Below are positions 12,060 through 22,309 of a stretch of 64,000 nt of DNA, one piece after another. Origin of the DNA: Heliopora coerulea (taxonomy: Eukaryota > Cnidaria > Anthozoa > Scleralcyonacea > Helioporidae); NCBI GenBank assembly GCA_030142905.1, contig JASJOG010000147.1:62001-126000 (forward strand), in the 5' to 3' direction. Position 1 is the first letter of the stretch. The number at the start of each line of letters is the position of its first letter. Under the pieces are notes generated by a model. The model was not told the DNA's origin. It made no database searches and saw nothing but the letters and a program-made list of their open reading frames with translations. A program made the position numbers and the translations under genes.

Positions 12060-12325
12060 AGAATAAAAGATCAGCCAGTTAATGGAAAGTTGTTCGTTAC
12101 GAATATGGTAGGCTTCTTTTAGTCTAAGGTTGACTGGATCTTTGTCTATGGCAATGATCTCGGTCTATATGTTATTAGCATTCTGAAATTCAGTTAGGTT
12201 TTTGTAGACAGATGATTTGGATGTCTTTAAATGCTTTTTAATCCGATCATGTAATTTACGTACGGTGCCCCCAATGTATATTTCTTTGCATTTATGACGT
12301 GATTCGGTAAACTACGCCTTTGTAG
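12060..12325 (-). pseudogene. Penelope-like element GIY-YIG endonuclease relic
   Basis: The minus strand reads GVVYRITS, a frameshift, then KCKEIYIGGTVRKLHDRIKK H, SVYKNLTEFQNANNI, a stop, then TEIIAIDKDPVNLRLKEAYH and SINWL. The Y-x-IGGT-x5-R-x3-H spacing and the glutamate in RLKEA fit the C-terminal GIY-YIG domain of Penelope-like retroelements. No reverse transcriptase part is nearby. Broken by stops. Confidence 0.75.
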
Positions 12326-13152
12326 GTGCATTATCCTTCCATTGAGATTGGCCTATCAGTCTTACTAGAGCCTGTAGGTTTCGATCGAGGTCTTAAGACG
12401 TGTCTCAGTGTAGTCGATTGACGGATGATCCTAACAGACAGTCACGTAGCCAGGAATTTGAAAGTAGGGATGCAGAGGAGATTTTAGACAAATGTGTCAA
12501 GAAGATGTTAGCAATGTATCGACAAATATTAAGGAAAAATCAAAGTTAACTGAACCGAGGGCATGAGAAACTTGAAATTCGATAAGGGAATAAATGATTT
12601 CTACTTTCCTAGCTCTGGCTGGTATAATGGTATTAAAATTCGAAAATGATTCGCAAAAGTGCGCACATCACGTGAGCTATGATATATTATATACCTACGT
12701 ATCTTCTTTTCCGGCCATCACCGCTACCACAACCACTTTGTCCTGAGCGTTGACTGGATCTATCATTTTTGTCAGTTAAAAATAAAAACCCAAAGCAAAA
12801 CAGAATTCCATGCGAACATTTTGTATTGAGCGTCTTTCCTGTATGTAAATTTCGCTTGAGCTTATTTAACAATTTTTTACTTTTATAATTCAAACGCAAA
12901 CGGAATCCGCGACAGGCAGGCTTAATGTGCGACAAATCTGCTGGATGTACCGACAGACCTAGTCAGGACGAAAAGTGGGAGGGCAACTACCCCCTTGCCC
13001 CCCTCCCTTGGCTATGCTAATGCTAACAAATTGGTCTTTCTGGAACATCCTTATTTTATTGTCTACCGCATCTGTTATATACGGGATGCGAATGTTGATC
13101 CAAAAAGTATGTTAATTCTTTTTGTTTTAATTTTAATTCATTATTGCAATTA

Positions 13153-13578
13153 CACCTTTTGCTCTGCATTACAAGAAAATATACGATCACTAACGCCAAC
13201 CTCAAACTCATTAACGCGAAAATATATTTATTTTATTCAATCGGCCTTCATTAGCGTAGGTACGCAACCATATGCATCAAAGAGAATTTTAAAGCGCCAA
13301 CAGACGAGAGAAATATCTTGCTATATTGAAATTTTATTATCCGTAATGTATTGTAGAATGGTGTTAATGGTCGTTTGTTGGCTCTATAGAATGCCCTTTG
13401 ATGCAAATGGTTGCGTACTACACTACCGAATGTCACTTTTTATGCAAAAATATTTTAAATGAACGTAGCGAAAGCCTCTATGAATGTCAATATATTAAAA
13501 TGAATGCAGTTTTGCGTTTATGAGTTTGAGGTTGGCTTTAATGATAGTATATTTTCTGGTAATGAAAAGCAAAAGGTG
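13153..13578. mobile_element. Palindromic TA-MITE CACCTTTTGCT, copy 1
   Basis: TIRs CACCTTTTGCT and AGCAAAAGGTG flanked by TA (13151-13152, 13579-13580). The inverted arms run nearly to the middle, about 200 bp each. Sister copies: 54998-55423, 56378-56803; one arm at 28890-29050. The 155-aa ORF at 12995-13462 is translation of this element. Confidence 0.88.
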
Positions 13579-13589
13579 TAGTATTTTAA

Positions 13590-14330
13590 TTCCAATTAGT
13601 AATTTTACTCGACTTCTAAATGTATTGTTTGCAAGAAATGGATGAATTTCAGGACAGCAGGACAAGGGTACGTACACAATGAGCACGGCGAGGATGATTG
13701 ATTTGAAGCACAGCTGGGCATCGGTATAAAGTTCATTAAGTTAGTATCATGTCGATTTTCTTTGAAGGATGCCGTGGTCGTTAAAAACTTTCGATGTCCC
13801 TCAAATATTTAAGAGCCGGAAGGAAAATCGAATTCATGAGAAAAAAAGCGGCGTTCAAGAATTCTGAAGAATTTCACTAATTAGTTGAACGGTTATGTAG
13901 AGTCCCTGGGATAACGTTACTCTGTCGTATAGACTCACTAAGTAATTATTTACTGGTAACTATTGATTTTTATAGCCTCTCACTAATTGTCAAAATAACC
14001 AAACGTGGCGGTCTTGCATGTAAGATGAACTTCTAGTTTAGCCAAGATAGAAAAAGGAAAACACCCCATACTTTTAATCAGTTTGTGAACACTCATTGCT
14101 ATGTAAGAAACACTAATAATCCACTACATACTTCACATTCATTTGCGCATATCTTATCGTCGGACTCCAACTACCAGAACTCTTGACATAAACGTGAAGT
14201 AAAATTTTACGAAAGTTCCTTCGACTGAATGTTTGAACAGATCACCAAGTATAAATGAATAGACGTTTCTAATCTTACTAGTTATTTGGAATGGTAATGT
14301 ATTCATTGATGCATACATACCATATAGAGG
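13590..14330. other. Spacer, nothing recognised
   Basis: No ORF with coding character and no clear repeat. Confidence 0.45.
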
Positions 14331-14334
14331 CACG

Positions 14335-14724
14335 TTATCGTATTTGTGGAATTCTTTCCCTGATGGGCTCCAATACAGGATATTTGTCGATGAGGAGATG
14401 GAGCTGTTCGGGTGTCATAAGAACAAGCCCTGATGCCTGTCCACATTTTTTACATATTGTAACCGGTCCACGTATTTCAACATAATGGTGCTCCTTAATT
14501 TCAGAAACGTCTTTGCTACTCGCTAAAGAAACGCCAAGCCAGCTTTTCCTTTCCTTTGTAATGTGCTTTATTTGGCTATATGCTGTTATAAACAAGACCC
14601 CTTTTCCTGCTTCTACGAATTCGTGTTGAGATGGCGGGCAAGTTGGCCTTCCTTCTACGGTTCTTTCCGTGGACCATAAGTTGCTCAGGATAAGGACTAT
14701 CGGGACCAACTGGTAAATCATCAT
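14335..14724 (-). CDS. Small secreted protein with C-x4-H and CxxCG
   Basis: A single-exon 129-aa protein. The start MMIYQLVPIVLILSNLWST is a clear signal peptide, so secretion or the ER is expected. The mature part has CPPSQH (C-x4-H) near residue 29-34 and CKKCG near residue 94, about 60 residues apart, a spacing that could bind one zinc. The end, QLHLLIDKYPVLEPIRERIP, looks helical. The same C-P-x3-H ... C-x2-C-G plan occurs in the genes at 16950-17390 and 30008-30454, suggesting distant kinship. It is divergent from the gene at 15072 with 347 bp between starts. No known family recognised; function unknown. Confidence 0.6.
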   Translation of the reverse strand: MMIYQLVPIVLILSNLWSTERTVEGRPTCPPSQHEFVEAGKGVLFITAYSQIKHITKERKSWLGVSLASSKDVSEIKEHHYVEIRGPVTICKKCGQASGLVLMTPEQLHLLIDKYPVLEPIRERIPQIR

Positions 14725-15071
14725 TCGTTCGTGAATAGATAATTAAGCTCGGCATACAACTAAACTGTTTTAAGTATACGCCGGTGTTCGTTGCTGAAAA
14801 GATGCGGATTGAACAGAGTACATTTTTCTTCCAGCCTAAACTTGGATCAATTGTGTAAATACCGCTATGGATCGTTATTCATGCAATAACCTGAATTTCA
14901 TTCCTTTTCATTCCATGCAGTTTCACTCATTGTTACTAGCTATCGCATTTTTTAAAATGTCATTGAAATTAGCGATGTCGAGCCTTGTGACATGATGGAT
15001 TGCGGTATTTATGCAATTAGCTTACGACGGATTTTTTAGGAGTTCTGCTTGATTCACCAGCAACTGTACGT

Positions 15072-15511
15072 ATGATGACTCGTCGACAATGTCATTTGCT
15101 CTTTGCTATTGGTTCAGTTTTCCTCATATGCCAAAGATGCTCAACAGAAAACGAGGAAACCTGCTATTGCGACTATGAAATGGAAAGCCACTACGAAATA
15201 AAAACCACAGAGTTTAAGAAATCCTCATTTGACGTGGGCTTTAAAGACTTGAAAATCGGGTAATGTATAAATGGATAACATTGACATTGATCTTTTTAAT
15301 GTACCTAGAAGAATCTTTACTGAGGCTTTGCCATACTTGTTTTAGCCATAGCCAGACGAGACACCGCTTAGGTGAAGCAAAAAAATTAGGCAGAGGCTTT
15401 GTCAGAGTACCGTGTAAATGTGGAATGAATTTGGTTGAATTGGCTGAGTTTATTCGTAGTGTACAAATCTCAGGAAATCAGCCTCCACCACAACTGAACA
15501 AGGTTCCTTAG
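15072..15511 (+). CDS. Small secreted Cys-rich protein, two exons
   Basis: Exons 15072-15259 and 15346-15511 splice across an 86-nt intron (GG|gtaatg ... cttgttttag|C) and keep one frame, giving 117 aa. Unspliced, the region looks like two abutting ORFs. The N-terminus (MMTRRQCHLLFAIGSVFLIC) is a signal peptide. It is followed by CYCDYEMESHYE (C-x6-H) and, in exon 2, PCKCGMNLVELAEFIRS. The arrangement resembles the gene at 14335-14724 (C..H ... CxxCG then a leucine-rich helix). Divergent to that gene, so the 347-bp spacer may be a shared promoter. The splice is predicted from sequence only. Function unknown. Confidence 0.55.
15260..15345 (+). other. Predicted 86-nt intron
   Basis: gtaatg donor and a cttgttttag acceptor; removing it restores a single frame (phase 2) between the two exons of the secreted protein gene. 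Confidence 0.55.
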
Positions 15512-15529
15512 TTAACTATACTTCAGATC

Positions 15530-16800
15530 GCTGGCCTTCCTTTGGATGTGTTCTTCGCTATAGGAAAAAAAATGTGCACGCTTATTGCAATCATCCTACT
15601 GTATGTTACTATATTTGGAAGTAAGGAGCAATAATATAAAATTAAACTTCCTGTTTTTATTTTGGGTTATGGTAAACTATGTATTTTAGTGGATTATCTT
15701 GTGTCGTTTCTTAACTAATGGGATTCGTTTTTGATTTTATTTGCATCATGTACTTTCGATTTTGTGTCTAAGATTTGCTCTTATTTCCGCCGTAGCTATA
15801 CATGTAGGCATAAAACTGTTGCCCGGCTTTTGGTTTAACTTATACATAAAGCTAAAATTGTGTTCATCAGTTCTCAGAAGCAGGTCGGTAAGAGTATTTC
15901 AGCCGCCTGTGTAACATTGATCGACTACTAAGCCGCATGACTAGAAGAAAATTATGAACTTGCATGAGATGTTATCTGGTACGCTGAAATTATTTGTGGA
16001 TCAGCATGTGCTCTACTGAACCGACAAATATACAAAGTCTTGAGACAGAAAACTGTTCAGCTTCCTTTTCAAGTTAGCTAGTGCAATGTTTTTCAGAGAA
16101 AGGCTTTAAACCTATAGGCACAAAATATTTGCTCTCAATGCGTGCATGTTTCGGAACAGATGTTCAGGAAAACTGTATTGCCAACCTACGTAACCTCGAC
16201 TGTCATGCGAACTTTAAATATCTCAAGGGTTTCTGGATAATGGATGTTTCTTTTGGTAACATACGGACATGCAACATTTAATTCATGTACACGATGTTTT
16301 TAAAAAAGCATTGAATGATTCAATCGCGAAAACATGTCAAGCACTTGTTGAATTCCTTTACATGTAAGCTTGAGAAAATATTTTTGGCTGACAAAGCCGG
16401 AAAAGGACAAAGTGTACGTCACAAGATCTTCAATTACTTCATTACATCTATGTTGACATATTTACCAGTTGGCAGTGTCCTTGCATGGGAATCCATATGA
16501 GAGTCACAAATGCATTCTTTCCCACCATTACTTTTGCAACGCATGCAGAAAAATGTATATTTTGAGGAAAAAGTTAATCGATTGAACAATGACTTATACG
16601 CTAACGAAATATTCACGTGGAATTTTGAAAGTCAATCCACTTACAGACCACACACCATTGCGAACTGTCCATGCAGGTCTCACGCTGTGGATGAAGAATT
16701 GTGTGACGATAAAAATAGACGACAAGATATTTTGTTGTGTTTCTGGTTTCTGTATTTTGCCATCCATGATTAAAGTGTTGTTTCAACAAAAACACAACAG
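15530..16800. other. Spacer with decayed or random ORFs
   Basis: Several 60-87-aa ORFs on both strands without coding signatures. 16660-16760 on the + strand reads ANCPCRSHAVDEE and, one frame over, KIDDKIFCCVSGFC, a faint echo of the C-x4-H/CxxC secreted family. Confidence 0.35.
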
Positions 16801-16949
16801 AATATTTTGGTATGTTTATTGTTAAACTTTACGGGACGGCAAAAGTTCCAAAAAGGCAAATGGATCTACACTCTGACTCAGCATTGTCAAAAAAATCCCA
16901 TTGTCAGTCGCGGACGTAGGCAACAAATCACGTCTCAGTCGTACGAAAT

Positions 16950-17390
16950 TTAGAGTTCGTCTCTCTTCGGATTAGTGTAGAAATGCTGACCACATTTTGT
17001 ACAGTAAGTGTCTTGCATCTTTATCACGCCATCTCCAAAAATTATTTCAATTGGGGTTTCCGCTTTTACGATATTGTGCTTTCCATCAGGACACGGCTTA
17101 ATTTCTTCCACCCTGTATTCCTTCTGATTCACCTGAACAATCCTGCTGGCGGTTTGACTAAACGTTTCGTATCTCTCGTGAATCTTTACTTTCTTTCGAC
17201 CAAGAACTTTAACGACTGCTTTGAGTGGTTTAGCAACAATCTTGTTGAGATCCCTTCCAACTCTTTTCACTTCTCGATTTACCTTTCTAACCACTCTTTT
17301 TACTTCCTTAACGACTTTCCTAATAAGGCCGTCTGAACCTATTGCCATTAATGCTGCCAGAAAAAGTATGTACAAACTTAGGCGACCCAT
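16950..17390 (-). CDS. Cationic secreted protein with KRDEL tail (copy A)
   Basis: A 146-aa single-exon ORF. MGRLSLYILFLAALMAIGSD is a signal peptide. Residues ~22-70 are strongly basic with a heptad-like rhythm (KEVKRVVRKVNREVKRVG), predicting a cationic amphipathic helix. Then CPDGKH (C-x4-H) at about 99-104 and YCTKCGQHF at about 131-139, a possible zinc site. The protein ends PKRDEL; RDEL is an accepted variant of the KDEL ER-retrieval signal. A close paralogue lies at 30008-30454. The duplicated block includes 3' flank (16810-16950 matches 29795-30008). A host-defence or ER role is only a guess; no known family recognised. Confidence 0.75.
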   Translation of the reverse strand: MGRLSLYILFLAALMAIGSDGLIRKVVKEVKRVVRKVNREVKRVGRDLNKIVAKPLKAVVKVLGRKKVKIHERYETFSQTASRIVQVNQKEYRVEEIKPCPDGKHNIVKAETPIEIIFGDGVIKMQDTYCTKCGQHFYTNPKRDEL

Positions 17391-17399
17391 GACCAGTAT

Positions 17400-18430
17400 T
17401 TCCGCGTCGTTCCTGTTTATTCTGAAAGGCTGGGAGCTGTGCCATTCAAACCTCCATAACAGACGCTTTACACAATGACATATTCCTCAGTTGGAGGAAA
17501 AACGCTTGTGAACAAAGGAATTGTCATAAATTATTCGATCTGTTGAACATTGGAACTTTAAAGTAGTCCTCTAGACGGTTTGTTTTGACATCACATAAAA
17601 GATTTATTCATTTGCAGCCCAAGGTAAAGTCAATTTAAGCTTGAAGAAAAAGCAGTACATGGTGCTTAGACAACCAGATTATCAGTCAATCTCGTGGAGA
17701 TGTGTTTCTGGGGGACTTAGCGACGCTATATTATTTCAATGTGATTCCGAACAGACGTATCAGTCACAAACACATTTGCCCTCAGTTACTCGAACGTAAT
17801 GGAGTGAAAATGGTAGGGTTATCATTGATTCCCGTCCCAACGTGTCACTTTGTTACGTTTAATATAATTCCCAGGTTTTACTTATATCTAAGTTACATTT
17901 GACTGAAACGAGTTCAGTCGTCGAATTTCAGTTTCAAATCGAACGTAATCGGCCAGGGGCAGATTTAATATTCGTGGGGAAAATACCTTTCTAAGACATC
18001 AAGCAGTCATATGACTCGAAAAACCCCGTGTCCTTTTTATTACTCCTCTTTATTTACTGGGACTTTAAATTGCGGGCGAAAATGAGAGCTTTCCATCAGA
18101 CAGAGTAATCGGTTTTCGTCAAAAAAACATTGTAAAGAGATGTCTGAGATGAAACATGCCATGACCACAACGCGTAAAAAGTGATAAGACAAAGACATCA
18201 ATCACATATTAAGGTAACGTTTTTACTTGGTGAATACATGCATTCTGTTTTACTTACTGAATTCTCATCTTCTTACATCATACATTTTGCGTTGCAGCCT
18301 CGTTAATGTGATTTTCACTTTCACTTTCGTCCACCATATACTTACTGCGCTTGACACTACCCAACAATAGAAGACTAATTAATATTGATCATCCCTACTG
18401 ACTTCAGCTTTGTTTCGTGATTTTCAACCC
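17400..18430. other. Spacer, nothing recognised
   Basis: Only short ORFs without features; no repeat family identified. Confidence 0.4.
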
Positions 18431-18699
18431 TATCAGCTGACAATAATACACCTTGGAAGGTAGCTCTTTCGAATGAAGTCCTGTTTTCTATTCAAGTTGA
18501 TTATCTCGTTACCGGTTTCGCGCATTACTCGAGAAAATATTTTATCTCTGCACAATACTTCGCTCTTTTTTGCTTCAATAACACGGTGTGTTTGGAAGGC
18601 AGTTATTTGTGAACCTCCTTCACTTGTAGTAATATCATTGTTCATCTCTTTATTAAGGACATCTCTGCAAACAGCTGTTCTTAGGTAACGTATTTTTCA

Positions 18700-19370
18700 T
18701 TTGAATCGTTTTTTTCCTTTCCGTTCATCGATAGTAGGAAGGTCATAGAATGCTACGGATTTATGTAACTTTAAGATTTTTCGGTCTCACGTTTCGTTGC
18801 AGAACTTCAAATCTAGAAATTTGCACGGACTTCTTGCTTTTGTCATTCACTCATTAAGTGTTGCTGGTTTTTGGTGAGTGTGTTACTCATTGTCCTAGCT
18901 CCGTGTAATGTTATCTGCGTACTGTTAATTGATTGGCCAAAAGTTTAACGATAAAAAGACATTTTACCGACGCAGGCCAAGGACTTATACTATCTTTGGC
19001 ATGAGTGATATCTTAAAGCATTGCGCTCTAAAACACGGGCATGGAAACACTAATGGAAGCCCTGATCTATGTGTGATGCAGAGGAACCCCCCCATATCAT
19101 TAATGCGCTTCAAGTGTAATCGGGAATTGGAACAAAACATTCGACGAGCAATTGACAAATGTCAACTTCACACTTCTCGTTTGTGCCTTTTCAGAAAAAC
19201 TGCTGAGTAGACTTAAATGTTAAAAGCGTAAATTGAATTATGAAACAACAATTATATTTTTACAGAATAGCTCTACCTCTTACGTTTGGCTCGGCAGCAA
19301 AAGTTTTTACCCATCCAATTAACTTTTCGGTTGTATACTCACAGAGGAAGGAAGTAGACTATAGGCAGCC
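18700..19370. other. Spacer, nothing certain
   Basis: A 93-aa ORF at 18929-19210 has no start context or domain. Part of it (19100-19180) matches 19670-19750, so it is repeat sequence. Confidence 0.4.
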
Positions 19371-19377
19371 AGCTCAA

Positions 19378-20100
19378 AGAGTAATGAAAATTCTAAATAT
19401 TAACTTAAGCCAGCAACAGCCAATCTCCTGACAGTACACGTTGAAGAAACTGTTAACTTCAAGGAAACTGATGAATTAAAATTAACGTTTGGTCTCCGGG
19501 TGCATTCATATACGTGATCAAAGCAGAGTTTTGAAATCTCAAAATATTGAAGAAAGTCGGAAAAAGCCGGTCACCAGATGGTGTACACTAAAAAGCCTGT
19601 TAAATTTCGAGGAGGTTGGTGAATTCAAATTAACTTTTGATCACTTAGAGCATTCATAAACGTGATTTCAAGTTGATACGCTCCAAATATAATCGAGAAT
19701 CGGAACGTCTATAATTGGACCACCAGTTGTTCAATTTGTAACTTCACTTGGACTTTGTAGGTCTTTCGGAATGGACAACTAAAAAAATTTAATGCTGAAT
19801 ACCTTTCAACTGAATGGTTATACAACAAGAGTATTTAAACCAAATAGTTTTTAACTACTAGAGTTATTACGGCAGTTTGGCTTGTTCCTTCTCAGGAAGA
19901 GGAACGAAGTCCGATTCAAAACGCCGGGTCGAAGCAGGGTAATGAAATCTCAAAATATTGAAAAAAGCCCGAAAAAACCAGTCTCCAGACAGTATACACT
20001 GATAAAGCCTGTTAAATTTTGAAGAGATTGGTGAATTAAAATTTAACTTTTGACTATTGTGGATTCATAAGCGTGATTTCAAGTTCCTGCGCTCATGATT
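19378..20100. repeat. Diverged local repeat, three units
   Basis: Units near 19378-19520, 19540-19690 and 19930-20095 share the order agtaatgaaa/tcaaaatattgaa ... tctcc-gacagtacac ... ttaacttcaaggaa ... gaattaaaatt-aacttttg ... cattcataaacgtgatt. Confidence 0.6.
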
Positions 20101-20388
20101 TAATTGTTAAGTGGGATGTAAATATTTAATTATTTGTTGTACAATTTACTTCTTAACTTCCGTTCTTTCTGGCTTTTCCTAAAAGTATGTATGGAAATTC
20201 GATTTTAAAGAATACTACTTACAAAACTGCTATTATAATTTAAGTAGAATAAATGCTTCCTCCTTTAATGAATGTTTTTCTTAAACGCGTTGTTTTATTT
20301 CCTATCGCCATTGCTTCGCTTTTATCCATGGATTTCGAGTTATAAGTGCGCTCGTGTCAGTACTTTGATACATCACACATAGATCAGC

Positions 20389-21078
20389 CCAGTGAACTCG
20401 ATTCCCATAGCTGGAATGCTAACTGGCCAATGAAATGTGAAGCTAAGATGGCCGCCCATTGAGGGCGCGCAATTCTGTGCGTCAGTTTTAGTCCCCTACG
20501 CGGTCTTGTACGTCAGTTTTAGTCTCCCACGCGACTTTATACACCTTATAGAAGAGGGTTTTTTGTGAAAATTCACACAAAATGTCTCTTCAAAAGACAA
20601 AAATAATTTTAAAAATTTTTGATATATTCCGAAAACGTCAAACCGAGTTACAGGATATATATTTTCACGAAAATAAATTACCAAGCTATTGAGAAATCTA
20701 GTAACACAGCCTCAAAAAATTATTTCAACAAACTAATAAATGCACGTCCTCTTTTTACCGTTAGTTCACCATCTCTAGACAATTCACAGATCTTAGGCCA
20801 CACGGCAATAATTAAATTATTTCAAATACTCAATTATTTATAAAATAGTTCTAGTAATATTTCGTCTCTACACTTTTTCCATGGTTGTGTATGTTTTGGA
20901 AATCGAGTCAAGCAAAAACTGATAATGAAAGTTGTGTAAAGGACTGGAGCTGACGTACAAGACCGCGAAGTGGACTGAAACTGACGTACAAAATTTCCCT
21001 GCATGGGCGGCCCTTCACTTTTTGCCCGCCCAAATGACTGGGACTTAGTATTCCAAATGAGGAAATCGAGTTCACTGG
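20389..21078. mobile_element. TIR element CCAGTGAACTCGATT (690 bp), 6-bp TSD
   Basis: Ends ccagtgaactcgatt and aaatcgagttcactgg, flanked by direct repeats atcagc (20383-20388, 21079-21084). The sub-ends carry repeated tgtacgtcagtttt/ctgacgtacaa. A partial copy is nested at 511-720. No transposase. Confidence 0.82.
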
Positions 21079-21261
21079 ATCAGCTCAATCAGTGCTCGTT
21101 TCCATGCGCATGTATTAGTGCGCCCTGCTTAAAGTGTGTTCCGTTAACGTGATAAAAACAGTATATTTGAGATAATTCTACTTACGGCGTTATATCATGG
21201 GTAGCTCGATAAATTAACTGCTTTTCCTTTAATTAAACCAGCAAATGTTCATAAAACTCAT

Positions 21262-21455
21262 TGATATTTGCGTAGCTGGACGTAATCAGTTTGTGTTGAA
21301 CAAGGGATAAACATTGATGTCGAAGCTATTTCCATTCCCATAGTTTGCGCGGTTGCCCGGATACGTGAAGCATATTAATTAATCGATTAATTAATGTTTC
21401 TCCCTTGCTCAACTCAAACTGAATATGTCCTGCTACGCGAATATCTATAGGTTTT
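21262..21455. repeat. Foldback with 22-bp perfect palindrome at its centre
   Basis: Arms gatatttgcgtagctgga ... gaacaagggataaacatt and aatgtttctcccttgctc ... gctacgcgaatatc. The centre contains attaattaatcgattaat at 21374-21395, a perfect palindrome. Confidence 0.7.
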
Positions 21456-21619
21456 AGGAACTTTTGTCGGTTGTATTCAAGGAAATTAACTTCATTTGTT
21501 GGACTGCCTATGATAATATATGGGATGTCGATGACAGTTTGACACTTCGGTTTTATTCATTGTTATAAAATAACACGTGTCCTGCGCACGCTCTGATTGG
21601 ACGAGCCTTATTTTCTCTG

Positions 21620-21845
21620 AGAGTACAGAGACACAGATGGCCTCACGAAAACTCGAAAAACCTTACTTATTTTATAAAACAAATAGAAAGTAGCTTTCGT
21701 GGCTCTGTACTGTGACAGAAACATGAATGATGCCATTCCAAGCGGAAAAATAACAGAAAATACTCGGCTACGCCTGGTATTTTCACTGGGCATTGTTCCG
21801 GTTGAAATGACGTCACTTATGTTTCTATCACAGCACAGAGACACT
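21620..21845. mobile_element. Foldback MITE upstream of the NLR-like gene
   Basis: Arms gctctgtactgtgacagaaa and tttctatcacagcacagaga, plus an outer copy gagtacagagacaca at 21620. It lies about 180 bp upstream of the putative first exon. Confidence 0.65.
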
Positions 21846-22021
21846 CAAGCAATTTTCTATTTCTTAATCTGAATGTTTTGCACAGATAAAGGGTTGCAGG
21901 ATTGCACGTCGGTTTCCATGGACAGACTTCCCTGTTACAATATTCTTCAGCCAGTTTACAATTCCACAAGATACTGGTTATTTAAAGCACATGAACATAT
22001 AACGATACAAAGAGAACTAAC

Positions 22022-22024
22022 ATG
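22022..22024 (+). other. Candidate upstream exon end: ATG|gtgagt
   Basis: An ATG directly followed by a strong splice donor (gtgagt). Joined to tag|TGG at 22283 it would add MWRASTLVSK in frame to the NLR-like ORF. Joined to the better acceptor ttgcatag at 22273 it gives ATG TGG ATG TAG, a three-codon uORF ahead of the main ATG. Confidence 0.4.
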
Positions 22025-22309
22025 GTGAGTTGACGGTTTGCAGTCCTCTGAGATTCAAAAGATGTCAATTCCGTGGCCTTGTTGGTTGCACCTTTAATCG
22101 TAACAAGGTTCTTTCATTAAAGTTTCCCCTGCATATGGCGGTCATGGCATTATGTTAAACGTATACTTACAATTAATGACGTATTAAGTAAATGGTCATT
22201 GAAAATAAGCATTTAGACCTGTAGTGAAAACGCTTATCCAAGTGAAAACAAATGTTTTATCTTGTTTGCATAGTGGATGTAGTGGAGAGCTTCTACTCTC
22301 GTGTCAAAA

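Noticed and set aside
12995..13462. 155-aa + strand ORF
   Set aside because: Largely inside the palindromic TA-MITE; the same words occur at 54998 and 56378.
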